From assembly GCF_002953195.1 (NCBI RefSeq), contig NZ_CP026377.1:1178001-1242000 (forward strand): a stretch of DNA of 64,000 bases, written 5' to 3'. Below the pieces are notes generated by a model. It was not told where the DNA came from. It did not search any database and saw nothing but the letters and a program-made list of their open reading frames with translations. This DNA comes from Mixta gaviniae (lineage in GTDB: Bacteria > Pseudomonadota > Gammaproteobacteria > Enterobacterales > Enterobacteriaceae). This document shows positions 9,246 to 17,187 of this stretch, one piece after another. The position numbers and the translations under genes were made by a program. Every line of letters starts with the position of its first letter. Positions within the stretch are counted from its first letter, which is position 1.

Positions 9246-10109
9246 TTAACGCGGTCTGCGTGCCAGCAGGGTGGCGAAGCGCAGCTTAATGCGGTTGCCC
9301 TGGGCATCGGTCTTGTGCAGCGCGCCGGGGTTCTCGTTGTACTTCAGAATATCCCAGCCGTCGTAATAGCCGAGCAGCTCGCTGCGGCTAAAGGTAAACG
9401 GGAACGGCATCGGGCAGGGATAGTCTGGCGTACTCATCGCCGCGACGATCAGATTATGGCCGCCCGGCGCGGTTGCCTGCTGCATCTGAGCAATCAGGCC
9501 CGGAATGGTCTCCGGCTGCAAAAACATCATCACTACGGTCGACAGAATAAAATCGTACTGCTGTTCAATGGTGACCTGATTGAGATCGCACTGGCGCAGG
9601 CGGATATGCGCCAGCGCCTCGGTGTTGATGATCTGCTGCAGGCTGCTCAGACTGTCGCTGTTTTTATCCCAGCCCTCGACATCGAAGCCGCGCTGCTGCA
9701 GATACAGGACGTTACGGCCGTTGCCGCAGCCGAGATCCAGCGCGCGGCCCGGCGCAATGTGTTCCGCCGCCTCCACCACTTCCGAATGGGTCGGCGTCAG
9801 CTGATAGCGCTTGTGGTAGTAATCCTCCGGCTTGCAGTAGAGCGCCAGCTGGCACTCCACGTCCGGGCTGAAGGCGGTGACGCGATGCCACTGCTGCGGT
9901 GCCAGGCGCGGCGGCTGCGACGCAGCGTTGAGCGTTAGCGTCTCCACCGTCTCGCCGCGCTCGGTAAGCAGGGCGAGATCGAGCGTGCCTTTATACACTT
10001 TCGGCTGCGCCCAGCAGCCTGGCTCGGTGCGGTAAGGATCGCGCCAGAGCGGCGGCAGCGTGGCGCTGTCCCATAGAGGCAGCGTTTGATAACACATCAG
10101 GTCAGTCAT
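9246..10109 (-). CDS. tehB: SAM-dependent methyltransferase TehB with N-terminal DUF1971 domain
   Basis: 287 residues, the long TehB form. Residues ~1-90 are a DUF1971 cupin-like domain ('YQTLPLWDSATLP', 'APQQWHRVTAFSPDVECQL'). Residues ~90-285 are a class I methyltransferase with motif I 'ALDLGCGNGRNVLYL' and the TehB hallmark 'YKTNSDSL'-like 'WDKNSDSL', then 'YDFILSTVVMMFL'. TehB methylates tellurite or related chalcogen oxyanions and gives resistance. Its start is only 14 bases behind the norW stop on the same strand, so it is probably the third gene of the nitric-oxide operon rather than part of a tehAB pair; no tehA is visible. The C-terminal end runs into a bidirectional terminator. Confidence 0.9.
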   Translation of the reverse strand: MTDLMCYQTLPLWDSATLPPLWRDPYRTEPGCWAQPKVYKGTLDLALLTERGETVETLTLNAASQPPRLAPQQWHRVTAFSPDVECQLALYCKPEDYYHKRYQLTPTHSEVVEAAEHIAPGRALDLGCGNGRNVLYLQQRGFDVEGWDKNSDSLSSLQQIINTEALAHIRLRQCDLNQVTIEQQYDFILSTVVMMFLQPETIPGLIAQMQQATAPGGHNLIVAAMSTPDYPCPMPFPFTFSRSELLGYYDGWDILKYNENPGALHKTDAQGNRIKLRFATLLARRPR

Positions 10110-10123
10110 ACTTTACTCCGTGA

Positions 10124-11254
10124 TTAACGGGTGAGCTGTTTCAGCAAGGGAAGCGCCTGCTTCATATGATCTTCACTGACCACGAACGCTTTTAGCTGTC
10201 CGGCGGCGTCCAGCCCTTTCGCCACGATGCCCGCGCTGCTGAACTGCATTTCCCAGTTCAGATCGGCGTCGCCGGCGCTGCCGGCCAGGTGCAGCGGCAG
10301 GTCGGGCGTTTTGATCCTGACCAACATCGCCGGTAGGCTCAGGCGGGTGCTATTGCCAGTGAGGTTTTTCGCCAGCGTCATCGCCGCCAGCTGCGCCGGC
10401 TGCAGGTAAGGCATCAGCTTGCCCTGAATCTCGGCGCAGTCGCCGAGCGCGAAAATATCGGGATGCGAGGTGGTCAGGCGATCGTCCACTACGATGCCGC
10501 GCCGCGTCGCCAGCCCCGCCTGCTGCGCCAGCGCGATATTCGGACGCAGGCCGATGGCGCAGACCGCCGCGTCGCAGGCGATCTGCTGGCCATTGCTCAG
10601 CGTGGCGACCAGCGTATCGTGATGGCGCGCCAGTGCGGAAAGCTCGCAATTAAAGCGCATCTCCACGCCCGCCTGCGTCAGACGATGCTGCAGGCGGCCG
10701 CTGATCTCCGGCGGCATCAGCGCCGAGAGCAGGCTGCCGCTGCGATCCACCAGCGTGACCTGTTTGCCGGCGCGGTTGAGATCCATCGCCAGCTCGGTGC
10801 CGATCAGCCCGCCGCCGATCAGCAGCACACGCTTCGCGTCCTGCAGGCTCTCTTCGCAGCGGCGATACTCCTGCTGGCTGTTCAGGGTGTACATCAGCTC
10901 GCTGCCGCTGACCGGCGGCACCAGCGCTTCCGCGCCGGTGGCCAGTACCAGTTTGCCGAAGGTAAAGTCGCCCGCCGTGGTCTCAATGCGGTGCGCGGCG
11001 GCATCGATGCGCGTCACCCGCGTATGCGGGTGCAGCATCACGTTGTTTTTCTCCGCGTACTCGGCGGCGGTCACGCGGGTCAAATCATCGGCCCGCTGGC
11101 CCAGCGAAAAGACGTGGCTCAGTTCCGGCTTGTGATATTCATCGCAGCTGTCGGCGGCGATCAGGCGGATAGGCACCTCTTGATTCTGCTGACGCAGGTT
11201 CTTAATTAGCTGTCGGGCGGCAAAGCCGGAGCCGATAATCACGATCTCAGACAT
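10124..11254 (-). CDS. norW: NADH:flavorubredoxin reductase NorW
   Basis: 376 residues. An N-terminal FAD Rossmann motif '[17 protein letters not shown]', a second dinucleotide fold '[17 protein letters not shown]' for NADH near residue 145, and '[13 protein letters not shown]' for flavin binding are all present. It passes electrons from NADH to the rubredoxin domain of NorV for reduction of nitric oxide to nitrous oxide. I chose the ATG at 11252-11254 ('MSEIVIIG'), because the longer in-frame start lies inside norV. It follows norV with a four-base gap, so the pair is co-transcribed. Confidence 0.94.
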   Translation of the reverse strand: MSEIVIIGSGFAARQLIKNLRQQNQEVPIRLIAADSCDEYHKPELSHVFSLGQRADDLTRVTAAEYAEKNNVMLHPHTRVTRIDAAAHRIETTAGDFTFGKLVLATGAEALVPPVSGSELMYTLNSQQEYRRCEESLQDAKRVLLIGGGLIGTELAMDLNRAGKQVTLVDRSGSLLSALMPPEISGRLQHRLTQAGVEMRFNCELSALARHHDTLVATLSNGQQIACDAAVCAIGLRPNIALAQQAGLATRRGIVVDDRLTTSHPDIFALGDCAEIQGKLMPYLQPAQLAAMTLAKNLTGNSTRLSLPAMLVRIKTPDLPLHLAGSAGDADLNWEMQFSSAGIVAKGLDAAGQLKAFVVSEDHMKQALPLLKQLTR

Positions 11255-11258
11255 AGCA

Positions 11259-12731
11259 TTAGCCCTCATAGGGGTCGAAAACGTCTTTGCCCATGCCGCA
11301 TTCCGGGCAGAGGAAATCTTCCGGCACATCCGCCCAGGCGGTGCCCGGCGCCACATCCTGAGAATCTTCGCCGGTCGCCGGGTCATAAACCCACAGGCAG
11401 ACGCTGCAGATCATCTTCTGCCCGGTATCGCCCGCTGCGGCGGCGGCGCTTTCCGGCGCGGCGCTAACCGCCACATCGAGCGCGGCGGCAGGCGCAACGG
11501 CCGCTTCCGGCTGCGCGGCTTTCTGCGGCAGCGGCGACAGTGCCCACTGGCGGGCGATGCTGCGGCCATGCTCGCGGCACGCTTCCAGCGCGTTGCCGTC
11601 CGGACGCCATTTGGTTTTCAGGCTGAGCGACATCTCGAAGCCCGCGTCCTGCAGACGGGTGGAGAGGCGATCGACCGCGCCGCCGCTCCAGCCGTGCGAG
11701 CCGAAGGCGCTGGCGCGTTTGTTGCGGAAGCGCAGGCCGGTCATCTCTTCTACCAGGCCGGCGATTTTCGGCATCATCACGTTGTTCATGGTGGAGGTGC
11801 CCACCAGCACGCCTTTGGAGCGGAAAACATTGGTCAGGATTTCGTTTTTGTCGCTGCGCGCCACGTTGAAGATTTTCACCGCCACACGCGGGTCGACTTC
11901 GGTAATGCCCTGCGCGATAGCATCGGCCATCATGCGGGTGTTGTTGGACATGGTGTCGTACAGGATGGTGATGCGATCTTCCTGATAGTCCGCCGCCCAT
12001 TTCAGATACAGCTCGACAATCTGCGTCGGGTTGTCGCGCCAGACTACGCCGTGTGAGGTAGCGATCATGCTGACCGGCAGATTGAAGCCGAGGATTTCAG
12101 TAATTTTCGGCGTGACCAGGCGGCTGAATGGCGTCAGGATATTGGCGTAGTAGCGTTGGCACTGTTCAAACAGCTCCGCCTGATCCACTTCGTCATTAAA
12201 CAGATGCTCGTCGCAATAGTGCTGGCCGAAGGCGTCGTTGCTGAATAGCACCGCATCGTCGGTCATGTAGGTCATCATACTGTCCGGCCAGTGCAGCATC
12301 GGCGTTTCCACGAAGATCAGCTTTTTGCCGTTGCCGATATCGAGCGTGTCGCCGGTTTTCACCACGTGGAAGTTCCATTCCGGATGGTGGTGGTGGCCGT
12401 TAATCGAATCGATGGCGTTTTCGGTGCAGTAGATCGGCGTGTCAGGAATGCGCGCCATCAGCTCGGTGAGCGCGCCGGCATGATCCTCTTCCGCATGGTT
12501 GATGATGATGTAATCGATCTTATCGAGATCGATCTCCTGCATCAGGTTCATCACAAAATCACGGCTGAATTTATGGTCAACGGTATCGATCAGCACGTTC
12601 TTCCCTTCACGGATCAGGTAGCTGTTGTAGCTGCTGCCTTTCAACGTTTTATATTCGGTACCATGAAAGTCACGTACTTCCCAGTCGCGTTGGCCCACCC
12701 AGGTAATATTGTTCTTAACGTGAATGCTCAT
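11259..12731 (-). CDS. norV: anaerobic nitric oxide reductase flavorubredoxin NorV
   Basis: 490 residues with three modules. Residues 1-250 are a metallo-beta-lactamase fold with the diiron ligands in 'HAEEDHAG'. Residues ~255-400 are a flavodoxin domain ('[17 protein letters not shown]', '[13 protein letters not shown]'). The C-terminal ~55 residues are a rubredoxin with two CxxC pairs ('CSVCLWVYD', 'CPECGMGKD'). An Ala/Pro-rich linker of about 40 residues precedes the rubredoxin and explains the slight extra length over the E. coli protein (479). The enzyme reduces NO under low oxygen in the cytoplasm. It is the first gene behind a sigma-54 promoter, divergent from its activator gene norR. 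Confidence 0.96.
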   Translation of the reverse strand: MSIHVKNNITWVGQRDWEVRDFHGTEYKTLKGSSYNSYLIREGKNVLIDTVDHKFSRDFVMNLMQEIDLDKIDYIIINHAEEDHAGALTELMARIPDTPIYCTENAIDSINGHHHHPEWNFHVVKTGDTLDIGNGKKLIFVETPMLHWPDSMMTYMTDDAVLFSNDAFGQHYCDEHLFNDEVDQAELFEQCQRYYANILTPFSRLVTPKITEILGFNLPVSMIATSHGVVWRDNPTQIVELYLKWAADYQEDRITILYDTMSNNTRMMADAIAQGITEVDPRVAVKIFNVARSDKNEILTNVFRSKGVLVGTSTMNNVMMPKIAGLVEEMTGLRFRNKRASAFGSHGWSGGAVDRLSTRLQDAGFEMSLSLKTKWRPDGNALEACREHGRSIARQWALSPLPQKAAQPEAAVAPAAALDVAVSAAPESAAAAAGDTGQKMICSVCLWVYDPATGEDSQDVAPGTAWADVPEDFLCPECGMGKDVFDPYEG

Positions 12732-12769
12732 CTTGGTTCCTTAACAGGTTCATAAAGTTATCCTGTTAT

Positions 12770-12785
12770 TGCATGCGCTGTGCCA
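12770..12785 (-). promoter_or_regulatory. sigma-54 promoter of norVW(-tehB)
   Basis: Read on the minus strand the sequence is TGGCACAGCGCATGCA, very close to the sigma-54 consensus TGGCAC-N5-TTGCA, with the GG and GC elements correctly spaced. It ends about 39 bases before the norV start codon. Confidence 0.88.
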
Positions 12786-12828
12786 ACTTTTATTTAATTG
12801 ATTTTAAAGGTTTTTATTTTTGAAGGTT

Positions 12829-12864
12829 GTCTTAATGACAATTAATAGCTATTGTTATTTTGAC
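12829..12864. promoter_or_regulatory. two NorR enhancer sites
   Basis: Two copies of the NorR core GT-N7-AC lie at 12829-12839 (GTCTTAATGAC) and 12854-12864 (GTTATTTTGAC), 25 bases apart. They sit upstream of the sigma-54 promoter as bacterial enhancers do. E. coli has three such sites; a possible third around 12810 lacks the AC half. Confidence 0.8.
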
Positions 12865-12886
12865 AATGTATTGTGGAAACGACAGC

Positions 12887-14404
12887 ATGACGATATCCGT
12901 AGAGAACCTGGCCGCGCTGGCGGTTGAGATCCAGAACGGCCTTTCACGTCCCGATCGCTTTAACCGCATGATCGGCAGCATTCATCATCTGTTGCAGTGC
13001 GACGCTACCGCGCTGCTGCGCTATGAGGCGCAGCATTTTCGTCCGCTGGCGACGGCGGGGCTGGCGCCGGATGTCATGGGGCGGCGCTTTAAAATCGAGG
13101 CGCATCCACGGCTGGAGGCGATCGCGCGCGCCGGTGACGTGGTGCGTTTTCCCGCCGACAGCAGCCTGCCCGACCCTTACGACGGGCTGATCCCCGACCA
13201 GCAAGAGCTGCATGTTCACGCCTGCGTCGGGCTGCCGCTCTTTTCCGGGCAGAACCTGATCGGCGCGCTGACGCTGGACGGCATGAACGCCAGCCAGTTT
13301 GACGACTACAGCGACGAAGAGCTGCGCGTGGTGGCGACGCTGGTCGGCAGCGCGCTGAATAACGCGTTGCTGCTGGAGCAGCTGGAGCAGCCGGGCAGTG
13401 TGCTGACGCTGGGCGGCCCGCGCCGCAGCGAGACGGAAGAGAGCGAAATGATCGGCGATTCCGCGCCGATGCAGCAGCTGAAGAAAGAGATCGCGGTGGT
13501 GGCGCCGACCGATCTTAACGTGCTGATCGCCGGTGAAACCGGCGTGGGCAAAGAGCTGGTGGCACAGGCGCTGCATCGCCAGTCGGCGCGCGCCGCCAGC
13601 CCGCTGATCTACCTTAACTGCGCGGCGCTGCCGGAGACGGTGGCGGAGAGTGAACTGTTCGGCCATGTTAAAGGGGCGTTCACCGGCGCGGTTCACGATC
13701 GCACCGGCAAGTTTGAGATGGCCGACAACGGCACGCTGTTTCTTGATGAGATCGGCGAGCTGCCGCTGGCGTTGCAGGCAAAACTGCTGCGCGTGTTGCA
13801 GTATGGCGATCTGCAGCGGGTAGGGGAGGACAGGCCTCTGAAGGTGGACGTGCGCATTCTGGCGGCCACCAACCGCGATCTGCGCCAGGCGGTGGCGGAT
13901 GGGGTGTTCCGCGCCGATCTCTACCATCGCCTCAGCGTTTTTCCGTTACAGGTGCCGGCGCTGCGCGATCGCGGCGAGGATATCATTCTGCTGGCGGGCT
14001 ACTTCTGCGAAAAATGCCGGGTGAAGTTCGGCCTGCAGCATATCGCCCTGAGCGCGGCGGCGCGCGCCATGCTGAGCCGCTACCCATGGCCGGGTAATAT
14101 CCGTGAGCTGGAGCATGCGATCTATCGCGCCACCATCGTGGCGCAGGCGGACGCGCGCGCCGGCGATATTTTGCTGATGCCGCATCATTTTTCGCTGGAT
14201 AACGGCGCGGAAGCGGCGGAGGCGCCACCGCCCACCGAGGCAGTGCCGCAGCAGAATTTGCAGGACGCCACGCGCGATTTCCAGCGCCAGTATATCCTGC
14301 GCGCCCTGCAGGCCAGCGATAATAACTGGGCCGCCTGCGCGCGTCGCCTGGAGATGGATGCGGGCAACCTGCACCGTCTGGCGCGTCGGCTGGAGTTGAA
14401 ATAG
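12887..14404 (+). CDS. norR: nitric oxide-responsive transcriptional activator NorR
   Basis: 505 residues, the usual NorR length. An N-terminal GAF domain (~20-170, '[20 protein letters not shown]') binds the iron that senses NO. The AAA+ domain follows, with Walker A 'GETGVGKE', the sigma-54 contact loop 'GAFTGA', and Walker B 'LFLDEIGEL'. A C-terminal Fis-type helix-turn-helix ends the protein ('[17 protein letters not shown]'). The ATG at 12887 fits the family start ('[16 protein letters not shown]'); an in-frame ATG nine codons upstream lies beyond the second NorR site. It is transcribed away from norV and should bind the two enhancer sites between them. Confidence 0.95.
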   Translation: MTISVENLAALAVEIQNGLSRPDRFNRMIGSIHHLLQCDATALLRYEAQHFRPLATAGLAPDVMGRRFKIEAHPRLEAIARAGDVVRFPADSSLPDPYDGLIPDQQELHVHACVGLPLFSGQNLIGALTLDGMNASQFDDYSDEELRVVATLVGSALNNALLLEQLEQPGSVLTLGGPRRSETEESEMIGDSAPMQQLKKEIAVVAPTDLNVLIAGETGVGKELVAQALHRQSARAASPLIYLNCAALPETVAESELFGHVKGAFTGAVHDRTGKFEMADNGTLFLDEIGELPLALQAKLLRVLQYGDLQRVGEDRPLKVDVRILAATNRDLRQAVADGVFRADLYHRLSVFPLQVPALRDRGEDIILLAGYFCEKCRVKFGLQHIALSAAARAMLSRYPWPGNIRELEHAIYRATIVAQADARAGDILLMPHHFSLDNGAEAAEAPPPTEAVPQQNLQDATRDFQRQYILRALQASDNNWAACARRLEMDAGNLHRLARRLELK

Positions 14405-14586
14405 AGAGATAAGGCGGCGTCGGCACGGCCTTTCCGCCGTGCGGTTTGTTAGGGGAAAAGATAACGCGGTGCCGTTACGCAATCATTTAACTTATTGAAA
14501 AATATGTAAAAATTAACTTTACGTCGGCGTCAGTATGGGTATTATTTGGGCATTCAGAGGACGAACTGCAATGCAAGGATGCACCT

Positions 14587-15081
14587 GTGCCGCTACATGG
14601 AAAATTTGTTATTAACGATGCGGATTACGCTCCGTTGACGATATATGGCGTCGGCGTGTTTATGGCCTGGTCGGGAGATCAACACTGTCGCAATAAAAAC
14701 GGATGCTTTGATGTGCCTGATAAAGGTCCGCTACCGCCGGGAAAATACTGGATTGTGGACCGCGCATCCGGCGGGGCGGGGGCGATCGCCAAAGCGCTGG
14801 CGAAAGATACCATTAACGGCTTCCTGGGCAATCCTTCTAACCATTGGGAGTGGTTCGCGCTTTATCGGGATGACGGCAAGATAGATGACTTCACCTGGAT
14901 TAACGACGTGCGGCGCGGCCAGTTTCGCTTTCACCCCGCCGGCGGACGGGGGCTGTCAATGGGCTGCATCACCCTGCTGCATAAGTCGGATTTTCAGCTG
15001 ATCCGCACGCTGCTTCGGCATACCAATAAAGTGAGCGTCCCGCGCGCCGGGGGCTTTTATCCTATGGCACTATCGAGGTGA
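14587..15081 (+). CDS. T6SS amidase/L,D-transpeptidase-like effector, Tlde1 (DUF2778) family
   Basis: 164 residues from a GTG start with AAGGA seven bases upstream. The sequence follows DUF2778/Tlde1: 'LHGKFVINDADYAPLTIYGVG', 'GPLPPGKYWIVDR', 'EWFALYRDDGKIDDFTWI', and the catalytic 'FRFHPAGGRGLSMGCITL' with His116 and Cys127. Tlde1 proteins enter the target periplasm and cut or exchange peptidoglycan peptides. Two small membrane proteins behind it are the expected immunity. No T6SS structural gene is in the window, so this is an orphan effector cassette. Family members end with a 'YGTIEVI'-like strand; here that peptide is encoded in the next frame just past a run of five G at 15049-15053, so the last ~10 residues look frame-shifted. 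The active-site part is intact. Confidence 0.82.
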   Translation: MPLHGKFVINDADYAPLTIYGVGVFMAWSGDQHCRNKNGCFDVPDKGPLPPGKYWIVDRASGGAGAIAKALAKDTINGFLGNPSNHWEWFALYRDDGKIDDFTWINDVRRGQFRFHPAGGRGLSMGCITLLHKSDFQLIRTLLRHTNKVSVPRAGGFYPMALSR

Positions 15082-15087
15082 TCGGCA

Positions 15088-15360
15088 ATGGCGACAGTTG
15101 TCCGTAAACGCTGGCGGATCCTGCTATTTAGCGCGCTGTTTCTGTTTTCGCTGCGCTTTATTCACCCTTATCCGATCGTTTTTACCCGTCGGCAAACCGA
15201 CTGGCTGATTACCCTTTCAGACAGGCTCGGCTTTTGCGATCCGGAAATGTGTTATTTAACCGGCGTGTTGCTGATCAATACCCTGATAACCTGCACTCTC
15301 TATTTTATCGTGACGTGCGCATGGAAACGCTGGCGGCAAAGGAAGACGACAAACGGCTAA
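15088..15360 (+). CDS. probable Tlde1 immunity protein, two-pass membrane protein
   Basis: 90 residues starting six bases after the effector stop. Two hydrophobic segments (residues ~10-27 'ILLFSALFLFSLRF' and ~57-77 'LTGVLLINTLITCTLYFIV') flank a periplasmic loop containing 'RQTDWLITLSDRLGFCDPEMCY'-type residues, and the tail is basic. Size, topology and position match immunity proteins of Tlde effectors, which block the toxin in the periplasm. Its closest relative in the window is the next gene, with which it shares 'LFSLRFIHPYxxx' and 'LINxLIT'. The loop carries two cysteines absent from the paralogue. Confidence 0.72.
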   Translation: MATVVRKRWRILLFSALFLFSLRFIHPYPIVFTRRQTDWLITLSDRLGFCDPEMCYLTGVLLINTLITCTLYFIVTCAWKRWRQRKTTNG

Positions 15361-15376
15361 ACGCGGGCGGATTATC

Positions 15377-15610
15377 TTGTTTATCGTGGTGTATCTGTTT
15401 TCGCTGCGCTTTATTCATCCTTATTCGGTGCAGCCCACCATTAAACAGGCAGGCCAGCTCACCCGAACCGCCAACCGCCCGGGCTTTCACCATCCAGAAA
15501 TGTTTTATCTGCTGGCGGTAATGCTGATTAACGCCCTTATTACGCTGGCGCTCTGCGCTATTTTGCTACGCCTCTGGCAACGCTGGCGCAAAAGGAAAGC
15601 CAAAAAGTGA
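15377..15610 (+). CDS. paralogous second immunity-like membrane protein
   Basis: About 77 residues. It repeats the layout of the preceding gene: an N-terminal membrane segment with 'YLFSLRFIHPY', a loop with 'QAGQLTRTANRPGFHHPEMFYL', a second segment 'AVMLINALITLALCAIL', and a basic tail. The start is uncertain. TTG at 15377 is the only usual start codon nearby, and homology to the paralogue continues a few codons upstream ('RGRIILF') into the 3' end of the previous gene, so a start inside that gene or at ATT is possible. It is probably a tandem duplicate that widened or changed immunity specificity. Confidence 0.65.
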   Translation: MFIVVYLFSLRFIHPYSVQPTIKQAGQLTRTANRPGFHHPEMFYLLAVMLINALITLALCAILLRLWQRWRKRKAKK

Positions 15611-15804
15611 TAAAAATGAACCAAGAGCGCTATTTACTTTATGCGCTAACTGTAATCGACAACCAGCCTGTTACCCGTATCACATAAAGTAAAAAACATA
15701 AGAGTTTAATCAGATCCCGCAATTGTTGCCGCCCGCCTGGCTTCTTATAACTGCTCTTCAGGGCCACGGAAGGTGTTCCTCTCAGGCGAACAAGGCGGAC
15801 AACC

Positions 15805-17187
15805 ATGCGTGCAACCTTATCGGTTAAAGAAAAAATCAGCTACGGGCTCGGCGATATGGCCAGCCATATCGGGCTGGAAAACGTCATTATCTTTCTCACC
15901 TTCTACTATACCGACGTCGTCGGCCTGCCCGCAGTCTTCGTCGGCACGCTGTTTCTGCTGGCGCGCGTCGCCGATGCGATCGTCGATCCGGCGATGGGGC
16001 TGATCGCTGACCGCACCCGCACGCGCTGGGGGCGTTTTCGGCCGTGGCTGCTCTGGCTGGCGGTGCCGTTCGGCATCAGCTGCCTGCTGATTTACGCCGT
16101 GCCGGAATCGCTGTCGCTGAGCGGCAAAATGATCTACGCCAGCGTCACCTACTGTCTGATGATGCTGCTCTATACCGCCATCAATATTCCCTACTGCTCG
16201 ATGGGCGCCATCATCACCTCCGACGATACCCAGCGTATTTCACTGCAGTCATACCGCTTTTTCCTCGCCACCCTTGGCGGCGCGATGTCTACCTTTCTGA
16301 TGATGCCGCTGGCGCAGTGGATCGGCGGCGGCAACAAGCTGGACGGCTACTTCGGCGCGATGGCGATTATGGCGAGCCTGGCGGCGCTGATGTTTCTGCT
16401 CTGCTTTTTCAACACGCGCGAGCGCGTCAGCGCCCACGGCAGCCACGAAAATTTCCTTGCCGACCTGCGCGACCTGCTGCGCAACGATCAGTGGCGCGTG
16501 GTCGCGCTGCTGGTGTTCTGCAACATCGCCTTTGGCGTAGTGCGGCTCGGCGCGATGATGTATTACGTTACCTACTACCTTGGCGACGCCAGCCTGTTTA
16601 TGTGGCTGCTGGCGGCGCATATCGTCGGCAAAAGCGTCGGCAGCGGGATGGCGAAATGGATGACGCGCCGTCGCAGCAAGCTGCAGGCCTTTACGCTCAG
16701 CGCGGTCATATGCGGCCTGCTCAGCATCAGCATTCTGTTTATGCCGGCGTCGCTGCCGCTGCTGGTGGCGATGACCTTTGTCGTCTCCAGCTTCTACCAG
16801 GTCACCACCACGCTGATGTGGGTGATGATGTCGGACGTGGTGGACTACGGTGAATACCGTCAGGGTAAACGCATGGACGGCACTGTGTTCTCCACGTTAC
16901 TGGCGGTGCTGAAAATGGGCATGGCGGTCAGCGGTGCGATTGTCGGCTGGACGCTCGGTCTCAGCGGCTATGTCGCCCAGGCGCCGCAGCAGAACGGCAG
17001 CGCCATGCTGGCGATTATCGCGCTCTTCTCTCTCATTCCCGGCGTGCTGTCCCTGTTAAGCGCGCTTACCATGCGCTGGTATCGGCTGAACGACGACACC
17101 ATGCGCGAAATTAACCAGCACAAAACGGCGGCGGCGACGCAGAACGACAGCAGCGCGGGCGCCCTTCAGCCACAGGAGTTGTCATGA
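15805..17187 (+). CDS. GPH family sugar:cation symporter
   Basis: 460 residues with about twelve membrane segments. The N-terminus 'VKEKISYGLGDMASHIGLENVIIFLTFYYTD' and the loop 'DRTRTRWGRFRPWLLW' are signatures of the glycoside-pentoside-hexuronide symporters (YicJ, XynB, MelB group). The second half contains 'MMSDVVDYGEYRQGKRMDG', also typical. It should import a glycoside together with Na+ or H+ across the inner membrane. The stop overlaps the start of the GH31 gene (ATGA), the same arrangement as yicJ-yicI in E. coli, so the two form one transport-and-hydrolysis operon. The first codon (ATG, 'MRATLSVKEKI') is kept for lack of a better one. No regulator gene is adjacent. Confidence 0.88.
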   Translation: MRATLSVKEKISYGLGDMASHIGLENVIIFLTFYYTDVVGLPAVFVGTLFLLARVADAIVDPAMGLIADRTRTRWGRFRPWLLWLAVPFGISCLLIYAVPESLSLSGKMIYASVTYCLMMLLYTAINIPYCSMGAIITSDDTQRISLQSYRFFLATLGGAMSTFLMMPLAQWIGGGNKLDGYFGAMAIMASLAALMFLLCFFNTRERVSAHGSHENFLADLRDLLRNDQWRVVALLVFCNIAFGVVRLGAMMYYVTYYLGDASLFMWLLAAHIVGKSVGSGMAKWMTRRRSKLQAFTLSAVICGLLSISILFMPASLPLLVAMTFVVSSFYQVTTTLMWVMMSDVVDYGEYRQGKRMDGTVFSTLLAVLKMGMAVSGAIVGWTLGLSGYVAQAPQQNGSAMLAIIALFSLIPGVLSLLSALTMRWYRLNDDTMREINQHKTAAATQNDSSAGALQPQELS

